A program made the position numbers and the translations under genes. From NCBI GenBank assembly GCA_017883105.1, contig JADGOF010000057.1, forward strand, positions 1 to 9,518: 9,518 bases of DNA. Reading direction: 5' to 3'. The stretch comes from Acidimicrobiales bacterium (lineage in GTDB: Bacteria; Actinomycetota; Acidimicrobiia; Acidimicrobiales; RAAP-2). The notes beneath the pieces were generated by a model. That model did not search any database and was not told the DNA's origin. It saw only the letters and a program-made list of their open reading frames with translations. Shown here one piece after another: positions 1 to 5,891 of this stretch (positions are counted from its first letter, which is position 1; each line of letters starts with the position of its first letter).

Positions 1-21
1 GCGAGGTCACCCCACCCTCTG

Positions 22-1620
22 ATGATCGTCGGCTCCTCCCTCACTATCGAAATCGGTGACCGGACACTGCTCCGTGAAGCCTCGTTCGTGGTCGGGGCAG
101 GCGAGAAGGTCGGCCTGGTCGGCCGCAACGGCACCGGAAAGTCGACCTTCATCTCGGTGGTCATCGACGAGCCGGGTCGCAACGTCCGGTCCACTGGCAA
201 TGCCCGCATCCGTGGCACCTTCAGCTACCTGCCCCAGGTCCCCATCCCCCACGGGCTCGGGCTCGAGCCCAACGGGTTCTCCCATGTGCTGTCCGGTCGC
301 GGCCTCGACGTCCTCGACGACGCCCTCAACAAGGCCAGGACCCAGATGTCCAAGGATCCGAGTGGCGAGAACATCGAACTGTTCTCCGACCTCGAGGAGC
401 AGTTTCGGGAGAACGGGGGCTACGAAGCCGAGTCGACCATGGCCCGGTTGGCCGACGGGCTCGGCCTCCGCCAAGAGCTCCTTCTCGACGACATCGACAG
501 CCTCTCCGGGGGGCAGCGCCGACGGGTCGACCTGATCCGCATCCTCTTCCAGGGCCCGGACACCATGGTGCTCGACGAACCCACCAACCATCTTGACCTG
601 CCCGCCAAGCGCTGGTTGATGGAGGAGTTGGAGAGCTTTCCGGGGGCCATCCTGGTGGTATCCCACGACCTCAAGCTGCTCGACCGGTCCATCAACAAGG
701 TGCTCCATCTTTCCGACGGTCGGCTGCACGAATTCAAGGGCACCTACTCGTCATTCCTGGTGCAGCTCGAAGCCGACCAGAGCCAGCGGGAGCGCTCCTC
801 GCTGCTGGAGGGCCGAGAGATCAAACGACTCTCCACCCTGGCCGATTCCATGCGAGGCAGCACCAACCGCCGTGCCCGCATCGCCAAGTCGCTCGACAAG
901 CGGGTGCAACGCCTCGAGTCGTCCAAGACCGAAGTCCACAAACGCGAGAAGAAGAGCACGTTCCGGCTTCCCGTGCCCCAGCGATCGGGGGACGTCCCCC
1001 TGAGGGTCAACGATCTCAGTGTCCGCTACGGCCAGAGCACCGTGCTCAGCCAGGTCGATTTCCACTGCCGGCGGGGCGACCGGGTGGTGATCATCGGCCG
1101 CAATGGGGCCGGCAAGTCGAGTCTGCTGCGCTGCCTGGCCGGAGTGCAGGAGCCGACCACCGGGGACGTCGTGCTGGGGACCAATGTGACCCTCGGCTAC
1201 TTCGCCCAGGAGCACGAGCAGGTCAACCTCGAGGTCACCGTGCTCGAGAACATCGACGACACCATCCTCGTCCAGGAGACCGAGCGCCGTGCCCTGCTCG
1301 GGATGTTCGGCCTGGCTGGAAAGGCCGCCCACCAGATGCCCAAGACCCTGTCGGGAGGCGAACGGGCCAAGTTGGGCCTGGCCATGCTGGCCGCCGGACG
1401 GGCCAACGTGCTGCTCCTCGACGAGCCCACCAACAACCTCGACCCGTCCTCCATCGAGGCGGTCGGCACCATGCTCAGCAAATGGCCAGGCACCATCGTG
1501 GTGGTCAGCCACGACCGCGCCTTCGTCGAGGCCCTGGCCCCGACCCACTGCCTCAAACTGCCCGACGAGGTCTTCACCCACTGGAGCGACATCTATCTCG
1601 ACGAAGTCGAGATGAAGTAG
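22..1620 (+). CDS. ABC-F family ATPase (Rv1473-like)
   Basis: Soluble protein of 532 residues with two ABC ATPase domains in tandem and no membrane segment, the layout of the ABC-F family. Members act on the ribosome (translation factors or antibiotic-resistance proteins) rather than as transporters. Domain 1 has Walker A GRNGTGKST at residues 34-42, signature LSGGQ at 161-165, Walker B with DEPTNHLD at 185-192 and the switch His215. A charged linker follows at about 245-325, rich in Arg, Lys and Glu. Domain 2 has Walker A GRNGAGKSS at 359-367, signature LSGGE at 443-447, DEPTNNLD at 467-474 and His497. The C-terminal HWSDIYLDEVE resembles, from memory, the end of mycobacterial Rv1473. ATG at 22 fits the family N-terminus; no stop lies between it and the window start, so a longer form cannot be excluded. 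Which ABC-F subgroup it belongs to, and any drug resistance, is not decided by the sequence. Confidence 0.9.
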   Translation: MIVGSSLTIEIGDRTLLREASFVVGAGEKVGLVGRNGTGKSTFISVVIDEPGRNVRSTGNARIRGTFSYLPQVPIPHGLGLEPNGFSHVLSGRGLDVLDDALNKARTQMSKDPSGENIELFSDLEEQFRENGGYEAESTMARLADGLGLRQELLLDDIDSLSGGQRRRVDLIRILFQGPDTMVLDEPTNHLDLPAKRWLMEELESFPGAILVVSHDLKLLDRSINKVLHLSDGRLHEFKGTYSSFLVQLEADQSQRERSSLLEGREIKRLSTLADSMRGSTNRRARIAKSLDKRVQRLESSKTEVHKREKKSTFRLPVPQRSGDVPLRVNDLSVRYGQSTVLSQVDFHCRRGDRVVIIGRNGAGKSSLLRCLAGVQEPTTGDVVLGTNVTLGYFAQEHEQVNLEVTVLENIDDTILVQETERRALLGMFGLAGKAAHQMPKTLSGGERAKLGLAMLAAGRANVLLLDEPTNNLDPSSIEAVGTMLSKWPGTIVVVSHDRAFVEALAPTHCLKLPDEVFTHWSDIYLDEVEMK

Positions 1621-1621
1621 C

Positions 1622-1641
1622 GGCACGGCATCGACCGTGCC
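1622..1641. terminator. Hairpin after the ABC-F gene
   Basis: A perfect 7-bp inverted repeat, GGCACGG / CCGTGCC with a 6-nt loop, begins 1 nt after the TAG stop of the ABC-F gene and ends 10 nt before the stop of the convergent SPFH gene. There is no T tract on either side, so it is not a classical intrinsic terminator. U-tract-less hairpins are common in GC-rich actinobacteria, and its place between two converging genes suggests a shared terminator or 3'-end stabiliser. Confidence 0.55.
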
Positions 1642-1651
1642 CCGTGTCGCC

Positions 1652-2665
1652 TCAGGGCGTGGACTGTGCAGCCTGGGCGTTCCCATTGCTGGCCGGAGTG
1701 GCGCCGTCCGAACTTCCGGCGTCCTTCATAGCGTCGACCAGCACCTGGGCCGCCCCCACCAGACCGGCTGCCTCGTAGGGAACCACCACCTTGGCGTTGG
1801 GCGCCGTCGCCACCGCCTGTAAAGCCCGCAGCTGCATGACGGCCAGGGTGTTCGGCTTGATCACCGCGGCGTCGATGGCTCCGAGGGCAGCCGCCTCCCC
1901 CTCGCCCCGCAACTGGGTGGCGCGCTTCTCGCCGTCGGCCCGAAGCTCAAGCGCCTGTTTCTGGGCCTCCGCGCCCAGGATGGCCGCCTGCTTCTGGCCC
2001 TCGGCCTCGAGCACGTTGGCCTGCTTGCGTCCCTGGGCACTGTTGATGGCTGCCTGCTGCTCACCCTCGGACTTCAAGATGGCGGCGCGCTTGTGCTGCT
2101 CCGCCTCCTTCTGCTCCGACATGGCCTGGAGCACGTTGGTGGGCGGGGTGATGTCGAGAATCTCGATCCGGTTCAGGCGCACGCCCCACTTGAGGGTGGC
2201 CTCGGCCATGTGGTCCTGCATCTTGGTGTTGATGGTCTCCCGCTCGGACAAGGACTGGTCGAGGGTCAGCTCGCCGAACACCGCCCGCAATGCGGTGCGG
2301 GCCATCTGGTCGATGGCCAGGCCGAAGTCGTTGACCTCGAACAGGGCCAACTTCACATCGGTGACCTGACAGAAGATGGTGGCACTGACCCACAACGAGA
2401 CGTTGTCCTGGGTAATGACCGCCTGCTGGTCGCCGGTACGGGGAAACTCGCGGATGTCCACCTTGTCCATCCGGTCGGCCAGGGGCATCAGGACGTGCAG
2501 GCCCGGCTGGTAGATGGTGCGGAACTCACCGAACCGCTTGACCACCCCTACACAACCCTGTTGCACCACCTTGAGGCACGACTTCAAGAAGACCACGATG
2601 AGGGCGAAGACGGCGAAGCCAACTACCGCGACGCCGATGGATGTCGCTGCTAAACCGATGATCAT
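1652..2665 (-). CDS. SPFH / band 7 membrane protein (stomatin-like)
   Basis: Protein of 337 residues in the SPFH (stomatin/prohibitin/flotillin/HflK) superfamily, which forms large ring or cage oligomers on membranes and often controls membrane proteases or microdomains. Residues 2-27 form one hydrophobic N-terminal segment. The SPFH domain follows at about 33-180, including QQGCVGVVKRFGEF, QPGLHVLMPL and TQDNVSLWVSATIFCQV, and ends in the typical IEILDITPP. Residues 189-254 are six consecutive 11-residue repeats forming a long coiled coil. The C-terminus is Ala/Ser/Gly-rich and probably disordered. I chose ATG at 2665 because a perfect GGAGGAGG lies 8 nt upstream; the in-frame GTG at 2674 sits in that Shine-Dalgarno and is unlikely. 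The gene lies 65 nt downstream of an NfeD-domain gene on the same strand, the usual partner of SPFH proteins (compare mycobacterial Rv1487-Rv1488). The exact client or protease is unknown. Confidence 0.9.
   Translation of the reverse strand: MIIGLAATSIGVAVVGFAVFALIVVFLKSCLKVVQQGCVGVVKRFGEFRTIYQPGLHVLMPLADRMDKVDIREFPRTGDQQAVITQDNVSLWVSATIFCQVTDVKLALFEVNDFGLAIDQMARTALRAVFGELTLDQSLSERETINTKMQDHMAEATLKWGVRLNRIEILDITPPTNVLQAMSEQKEAEQHKRAAILKSEGEQQAAINSAQGRKQANVLEAEGQKQAAILGAEAQKQALELRADGEKRATQLRGEGEAAALGAIDAAVIKPNTLAVMQLRALQAVATAPNAKVVVPYEAAGLVGAAQVLVDAMKDAGSSDGATPASNGNAQAAQSTP
1904..2101 (-). repeat. Six 33-bp (11-residue) repeats in the SPFH gene
   Basis: Residues 189-254 of the SPFH protein divide without gaps into six 11-residue units: EQHKRAAILKS, EGEQQAAINSA, QGRKQANVLEA, EGQKQAAILGA, EAQKQALELRA and DGEKRATQLRG, followed by a partial unit starting EGEAAAL. 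The pattern is acidic or Gln, then Gly, then Lys/Gln/Arg, with Ala at position 6 and aliphatic residues at positions 8 and 9. This is a hendecad coiled coil. The DNA copies have diverged, so this is a protein-level repeat rather than a recent duplication. Confidence 0.85.
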
Positions 2666-2673
2666 GGGGACCA

Positions 2674-2681
2674 CCTCCTCC
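2674..2681 (-). promoter_or_regulatory. Ribosome binding site of the SPFH gene
   Basis: On the minus strand this reads GGAGGAGG, a strong anti-16S match, with 8 nt to the ATG at 2665. It decides the start of the SPFH gene against the in-frame GTG at 2674. Confidence 0.85.
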
Positions 2682-2686
2682 TGCCC

Positions 2687-2692
2687 ACTGTA
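2687..2692 (-). promoter_or_regulatory. Possible internal -10 box for the SPFH gene
   Basis: TACAGT on the minus strand fits the actinobacterial TANNNT -10 pattern. It lies 5 nt upstream of the strong Shine-Dalgarno, so transcription would start almost at that site. No clear -35 box was seen. It could let the SPFH gene be expressed apart from nfeD, but a 6-base degenerate match can occur by chance. Confidence 0.3.
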
Positions 2693-2702
2693 GGCACCGA
2701 CG

Positions 2703-2723
2703 GGCCGGCGCGTTCCGCCGGCC
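2703..2723 (-). terminator. GC hairpin between the nfeD and SPFH genes
   Basis: A perfect 8-bp inverted repeat, GGCCGGCG / CGCCGGCC with a 5-nt loop, lies in the 65-nt space between the nfeD stop and the SPFH start. There is no T tract. It may be an attenuator that lowers SPFH transcription, an mRNA processing or stability element, or the end of the nfeD transcript ahead of an internal promoter. Confidence 0.4.
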
Positions 2724-2730
2724 TCCGGAT

Positions 2731-2943
2731 TCAGGTCTTATCGGTCGGGTAGACCACCAGCAGGCCGCGTTCCACGTCGGCCACCACCACCGTGGTCCCC
2801 TTGGCGATGGTGGTGCCTGGAAACAGCGAGACGGCGTACCACTCCTCGCCCCGAGTGAGCACGGAGCCCGGCTGGTGGCTGTCGGACACCTTCTTCGTCA
2901 CCACCGCCGTCTCGCCGATCATGCCCGAGACACCGTTCAACAT
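2731..2943 (-). CDS. Short NfeD-like OB-fold protein
   Basis: Protein of 70 residues matching only the C-terminal OB-fold domain of NfeD proteins. The core pattern is MIGETAVV, then a Gly, then GEEWYAVS, then IAKGTTVVV, then VERGLLVVYP. NfeD proteins pair with SPFH proteins, and the SPFH gene follows 65 nt downstream. Usual family members (about 140 residues or more) carry membrane helices before this domain; none is present here. Start: ATG at 2943 has GGGAG 6 nt upstream. Longer in-frame starts (ATG at 3024 or 3030, and one at 3096 inside the divergent gene) exist, but the codons between 3024 and 2944 often end in A or T, unlike the nearly all G/C third positions downstream, and contain a -10-like TATAGT. 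That argues they are not coding. The domain call is firm; the start is moderately sure. Confidence 0.75.
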   Translation of the reverse strand: MLNGVSGMIGETAVVTKKVSDSHQPGSVLTRGEEWYAVSLFPGTTIAKGTTVVVADVERGLLVVYPTDKT

Positions 2944-2949
2944 CGCCGA

Positions 2950-2954
2950 CTCCC
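2950..2954 (-). promoter_or_regulatory. Ribosome binding site of the NfeD-like gene
   Basis: GGGAG on the minus strand, 6 nt from ATG at 2943. It supports the short 70-residue form of the NfeD-like protein. Confidence 0.5.
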
Positions 2955-3003
2955 GTTTCCGACCTCGACCCCACTTGCGTCGGGACAACTGCTCCTTTGC
3001 AGC

Positions 3004-3009
3004 ACTATA
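3004..3009 (-). promoter_or_regulatory. -10 box of the nfeD-SPFH unit
   Basis: TATAGT on the minus strand fits TANNNT well and lies in an A/T-richer stretch unlike the rest of the window. Transcription would start near 2997, about 54 nt before the chosen nfeD start. No convincing -35 hexamer lies 16-19 nt upstream. Confidence 0.5.
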
Positions 3010-3063
3010 CGGCCTCTCCCCCATGGTCATCCCCCGGGCCGGTGACCGGCGCCGGGTTCGGGA

Positions 3064-3069
3064 TACCGT
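3064..3069 (+). promoter_or_regulatory. -10 box of the SCO6745-family gene
   Basis: TACCGT fits TANNNT and ends 5 nt before the ATG at 3075. With a usual -10 to start-site distance the transcript would begin at or next to the ATG, giving a leaderless mRNA. There is no clear Shine-Dalgarno before this ATG, which agrees. The distance is slightly short, so this is a weaker case than those at 7313 and 8949. Confidence 0.4.
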
Positions 3070-3074
3070 GAGCC

Positions 3075-3965
3075 ATGGCACCTGCAACCACGTCACCGAC
3101 GCCCGTCTCGGCCCTCACTGCCCGAAAGACCTGGCGAACGGTGGAGCCCCTGCACGGGATGATCTACTTCGCTCCCGAGGCGACCGTGTCCTACCAGCGG
3201 CTGGGCATCCGGAACCATGCCGGCTACTTCGCCTCCCGGTCGGCCCCGATGGGAGCGGTCGAACCCGACACGGTCATCGCCACCTTCTTCAACTTCCACC
3301 CCCGACTGGTTCGAGACGCCATGGCCGGCGTGTGGGACGTCGCCCCCCCGTCCCTAGTCCTCGACGCCCGGCTCGAGGCGGCCGGCGCCGCACTACGGCG
3401 CATGCTGGGTGAGGCCGTCGACGGGCCGGAGATGAAGCGGGCCGCCGCCCTGGCCCGCCGGGCCGCCGAACGGGCCGGACAGCGGATCGAAGGGCGCCCC
3501 CTGTTCGCCGGGCACGCCGGTCTCGACTGGCCCGAACCCCCTCACCTGGTCCTCTGGCACGCCCAGACCCTGCTGCGGGAGTTCCGGGGTGACGGTCACA
3601 TCGCCGCGTTGGTCACCTATGACATCGGCCCGGTGGAGGCCCTGGTCATGCACGTCGCCTCCGGTGAGGTGCCCGTGGATTTCCTCCGGGACACGCGGGG
3701 ATGGTCCGATCCGGAGTGGGAAGCCGGCGTCGAACGACTGCGCCGGCGGGGGTGGCTCCAGCCGGCGGGGGCGGTGGGCGCCGGTGACACCCTGGTCGCC
3801 CTCAGCGAGCAGGGTGTGGCTGTCCGCCAGGAGATCGAGGATGCCACCGACCGGCTGGCCGTGCCGGCGTACCAGGCGTTGGGCGACGAAGGGTGCGCCG
3901 AACTCCGGAAGTTGGTCCGGCCCTTCAGCAAGGCTGTGGTGGCCGCGGCCGGATTCGGCGCCTGA
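3075..3965 (+). CDS. SCO6745-family protein, putative HTH, function unknown
   Basis: Protein of 296 residues that I recognise as the actinobacterial SCO6745 family. The hallmark is near the N-terminus: EPLHGMIYFAPEA at about 24-36, then YQRLG, YFASRSAPMG, and IATFFNFHPRLV around residue 75. The protein is soluble and Ala/Arg-rich. A C-terminal region (about 190-275), with WSDPEWEAGVERLRRRGWL and then DTLVALSEQGVAVRQEIEDATDRLA, looks like the winged-helix pattern of MarR-like proteins ('recognition helix, wing, LSEQG...R..IE..TD'). DNA binding is therefore plausible but unproven, and no ligand or target is known to me. The first 14 residues (Ala/Thr/Pro-rich) are not conserved family sequence, but ATG at 3075 fits a leaderless start. 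The gene is divergent from nfeD (131-nt gap) and convergent with bioD (14-nt gap); neither neighbour explains its role. Confidence 0.8.
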   Translation: MAPATTSPTPVSALTARKTWRTVEPLHGMIYFAPEATVSYQRLGIRNHAGYFASRSAPMGAVEPDTVIATFFNFHPRLVRDAMAGVWDVAPPSLVLDARLEAAGAALRRMLGEAVDGPEMKRAAALARRAAERAGQRIEGRPLFAGHAGLDWPEPPHLVLWHAQTLLREFRGDGHIAALVTYDIGPVEALVMHVASGEVPVDFLRDTRGWSDPEWEAGVERLRRRGWLQPAGAVGAGDTLVALSEQGVAVRQEIEDATDRLAVPAYQALGDEGCAELRKLVRPFSKAVVAAAGFGA

Positions 3966-3972
3966 CCTCGGG

Positions 3973-3991
3973 GGCGCCGCTAGCCGGCGCC
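3973..3991. terminator. Shared hairpin between the SCO6745-family gene and bioD
   Basis: A perfect 7-bp inverted repeat, GGCGCCG / CGGCGCC with a 5-nt loop, starts 7 nt after the TGA of the SCO6745-family gene and contains the TAG stop of bioD in its loop. There is no T tract. Its place at the junction of two converging genes suggests a bidirectional terminator, as after the ABC-F gene. Confidence 0.5.
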
Positions 3992-4681
3992 TACGGACCC
4001 GGTGCTGCAGACCAGATCGGCCAGGCGGGCCTCGTCGCCGGGCAGGGTCACCACCTCGTAGCCGAGGCGGTCGATCAACCAGGCCCGGTTGCGGCGATGG
4101 AGGTCATGGCGACCGTCGAACCGGTCGAGGACCACCACGACGGGCACGCTGGGCACCCGACCGGTCACCGTGGTCAGGGCGTCCATCGACAGGCGCACGC
4201 TGTTGATGGTGCCTAGTCCGGCGTCCGCCACCAGCACCACCGTGTCGGGGGCCAGGGCCGACACGAAGTCGGTGGTGTCCCCGTCCGACGCCTGGGGAGA
4301 ACGGACACCCCCGGCCATCTCCACCACCCCGACGTCGACCGGCTCGACCGGCCACTCCATCTCGCCGACCAGGTCGGCCACGGTGAACGCCGGGAGGCCC
4401 AGGGCCTCGGCGGCCATCGGTGGGGCCATGGCCCGGTGGTAGCAGCGGAACGAATGGCACACCGTGCCCGGATGCTCACCCGAGGCGGCCCCCAGCACCT
4501 CCGCATCGGTAGCCCCTCCCAGCCGGCCACCGTCGGTGTCGATGTCGAACGACTGGGCCGGCTTGCGGGCGGCGACCGTGTGGCCTCGGCCGACGAACTC
4601 GCGCAGCAGCCGGGCACCCACCCAGGTCTTCCCCACTTCCGTGGCCGTGCCGCAGACCAGGACCAGACGCTCAGGACGCAC
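3980..4681 (-). CDS. bioD: Dethiobiotin synthetase BioD
   Basis: ATP-dependent carboxylase of 233 residues that closes the ureido ring on 7,8-diaminopelargonate with CO2 to give dethiobiotin, the step before BioB. The P-loop GTATEVGKT is at residues 11-19 (Lys18). KPAQS at 40-44 holds the Lys that in E. coli BioD (Lys37) contacts the substrate. EMAGG at 121-125 replaces the usual EGAGG, and DAGLGTINSVRLSMDAL is the typical later motif. Length agrees with the family (about 225). I chose GTG at 4681, which has GGAGG 9 nt upstream; GTG at 4687 would leave only 3 nt, and the ATG at 4756 lies inside bioF in another frame. The start overlaps the bioF stop by 11 nt, so translation is probably coupled. 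The Asp-to-Ala change in the P-loop (E. coli GTDTEVGKT) is at a variable position. Confidence 0.92.
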   Translation of the reverse strand: MRPERLVLVCGTATEVGKTWVGARLLREFVGRGHTVAARKPAQSFDIDTDGGRLGGATDAEVLGAASGEHPGTVCHSFRCYHRAMAPPMAAEALGLPAFTVADLVGEMEWPVEPVDVGVVEMAGGVRSPQASDGDTTDFVSALAPDTVVLVADAGLGTINSVRLSMDALTTVTGRVPSVPVVVVLDRFDGRHDLHRRNRAWLIDRLGYEVVTLPGDEARLADLVCSTGSVGAG

Positions 4682-5891
4682 GGCCACCTTCCTCCCGCAC
4701 CGGCATGCCGAGCCCCAGGGCGGCCAGGGCACGGACCAACCGGTCCACCTGGGCATCGGTGTGGATCGCCGACAGGGTGACGCGCAGCCGTGACGTGCCC
4801 GGAGGAACGGTCGGGGGCCGGATGGCCGGAACCCACAGCCCCTGGACCAACAGGTCGCCCGATGCCGCCACCGCGTCGGCCTCCTCCCCGATGACCACCG
4901 GGATGATCGGGGAGGGATGGCCGTCCCGGCCCACCTGAGCCGCCACCCGGCCCACCAGGTCGGCCAGTCGTCGGGTGAGCGCCCTCCCTTCGGCCGACCG
5001 CACGATGCGGACCGCGGTCAGCGCTGCGGCGGCGTCGGCCGGTGTGGGCGCGGTGGTGAAGATGTAGGGACGGGCCCGGTTGACCAGGAGCTCGACGAAC
5101 CGGCGGGGACCGGCCACGAAACCGCCCAGGGCCCCGAGGGTCTTGGACAGCGTGCCCACCCGCAGGAGGTCCACGTCGGCCCGGAAGGTCGGATCGGGGC
5201 CGAGGACGGCGTGGGCCTCGTCCAGGACGACCAGGGCCCGGTGGCGGGCGGCCACGTCGAGCAGTCCGTCGACGTCGACCGCATCCCCGTCCATGGAGAA
5301 CACGGTGTCCGAGACGATCATCGCCCGTCCCGGGGCGCCGGCCAGTGCGATGTCGAGGGCGGCGAGATCGCCGTGGGGGTAGACGACCACCTCCGACCGG
5401 GCGATGCGGCAACCGTCGATGATCGAGGCGTGGTTCAACTCGTCGGAGAACACCCGGGTGCCCTTGGACCCGAATACCGACAGCACCGAGAGGTTGGCGG
5501 CGAAGCCGGTGGAGAAGACCACGGCCTGGTCGCTCCCTTTCCACGAGGCCAGCTCGGACTCGAGTGCCCGGTGGACCGGCCGTGACCCCGTCACCAGCCG
5601 CGACGCCCCCGAGCCCGAACCCCACCGCTCCAAGGCCTCATGGGCGGCGGCGATGACCTCGGGGTGTGACGTCAGGCCCAGGTAGTCGTTGGAGGCGAAT
5701 GAGATGACCGGGGTCGGGTTGTCGTCGAGGAGTCCGGACGTCCCCAAGGCGTCGAAGGTGCGGGGGGTGCGCCACTGCCCGGCCGCTTCCACCATCTGAC
5801 AGGACTGGTCCACCCAGTGCGACCAGGGGGATGGCTCCGGGCTGGAGAGGGAGGAGACCGCGGCGTGGTCCGACGACTCCGACACGGTCAC
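4671..5891 (-). CDS. bioF: 8-amino-7-oxononanoate synthase BioF
   Basis: PLP enzyme of 406 residues in the alpha-oxoamine synthase family. It condenses pimeloyl-ACP or pimeloyl-CoA with L-alanine to 8-amino-7-oxononanoate, the substrate of BioA. Visible family motifs are FASNDYLGL, GSGASRLVTGSRPVH, FSDELNHASIIDG (His154, stacking on PLP), DEAH at 224-227, TLSKTLG with the PLP-binding Lys250, and RPPTVPPGTSRLRVTL near the C-terminus. The stretch between DEAH and the PLP lysine is shorter than in the homologues I remember and lacks the usual Gly-rich GVxGxxGRG loop. Start: GTG at 5891 has GGAGG 7 nt upstream and overlaps the bioA stop as GTGA; GTG at 5885 is the alternative. An open frame runs further upstream to 6425, but it is opposite-phase sequence within bioA. 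Confidence 0.92.
   Translation of the reverse strand: MTVSESSDHAAVSSLSSPEPSPWSHWVDQSCQMVEAAGQWRTPRTFDALGTSGLLDDNPTPVISFASNDYLGLTSHPEVIAAAHEALERWGSGSGASRLVTGSRPVHRALESELASWKGSDQAVVFSTGFAANLSVLSVFGSKGTRVFSDELNHASIIDGCRIARSEVVVYPHGDLAALDIALAGAPGRAMIVSDTVFSMDGDAVDVDGLLDVAARHRALVVLDEAHAVLGPDPTFRADVDLLRVGTLSKTLGALGGFVAGPRRFVELLVNRARPYIFTTAPTPADAAAALTAVRIVRSAEGRALTRRLADLVGRVAAQVGRDGHPSPIIPVVIGEEADAVAASGDLLVQGLWVPAIRPPTVPPGTSRLRVTLSAIHTDAQVDRLVRALAALGLGMPVREEGGRAS
4691..4695 (-). promoter_or_regulatory. Ribosome binding site of bioD
   Basis: GGAGG on the minus strand, inside the end of bioF, 9 nt before GTG at 4681. It decides this start over GTG at 4687 and supports coupled translation. Confidence 0.6.

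Noticed and set aside
22..1620. ABC transporter with a membrane partner
   Set aside because: Two ABC domains in one chain with a charged linker, no membrane segment and no permease gene next to it indicate ABC-F.
751..1686. Minus-strand open frame of 311 codons opposite the ABC-F gene
   Set aside because: Mirror of the ABC-F reading frame with no recognisable motif and no start signal.
2944..3096. Longer NfeD-like protein starting at 3096, 3030 or 3024
   Set aside because: Upstream codons lose the G/C third-position bias, contain a -10-like box, and the 3096 start would lie inside the divergent gene. Not fully excluded.
3966..3979. A further small gene between the SCO6745-family gene and bioD
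   Set aside because: Only 14 nt separate the two stops, and a hairpin occupies this place.
4213..5625. Long minus-strand open frame (470 codons) overlapping bioF and bioD
   Set aside because: Arg/Gly/Pro-rich shadow in another phase of two well-supported genes on the same strand.
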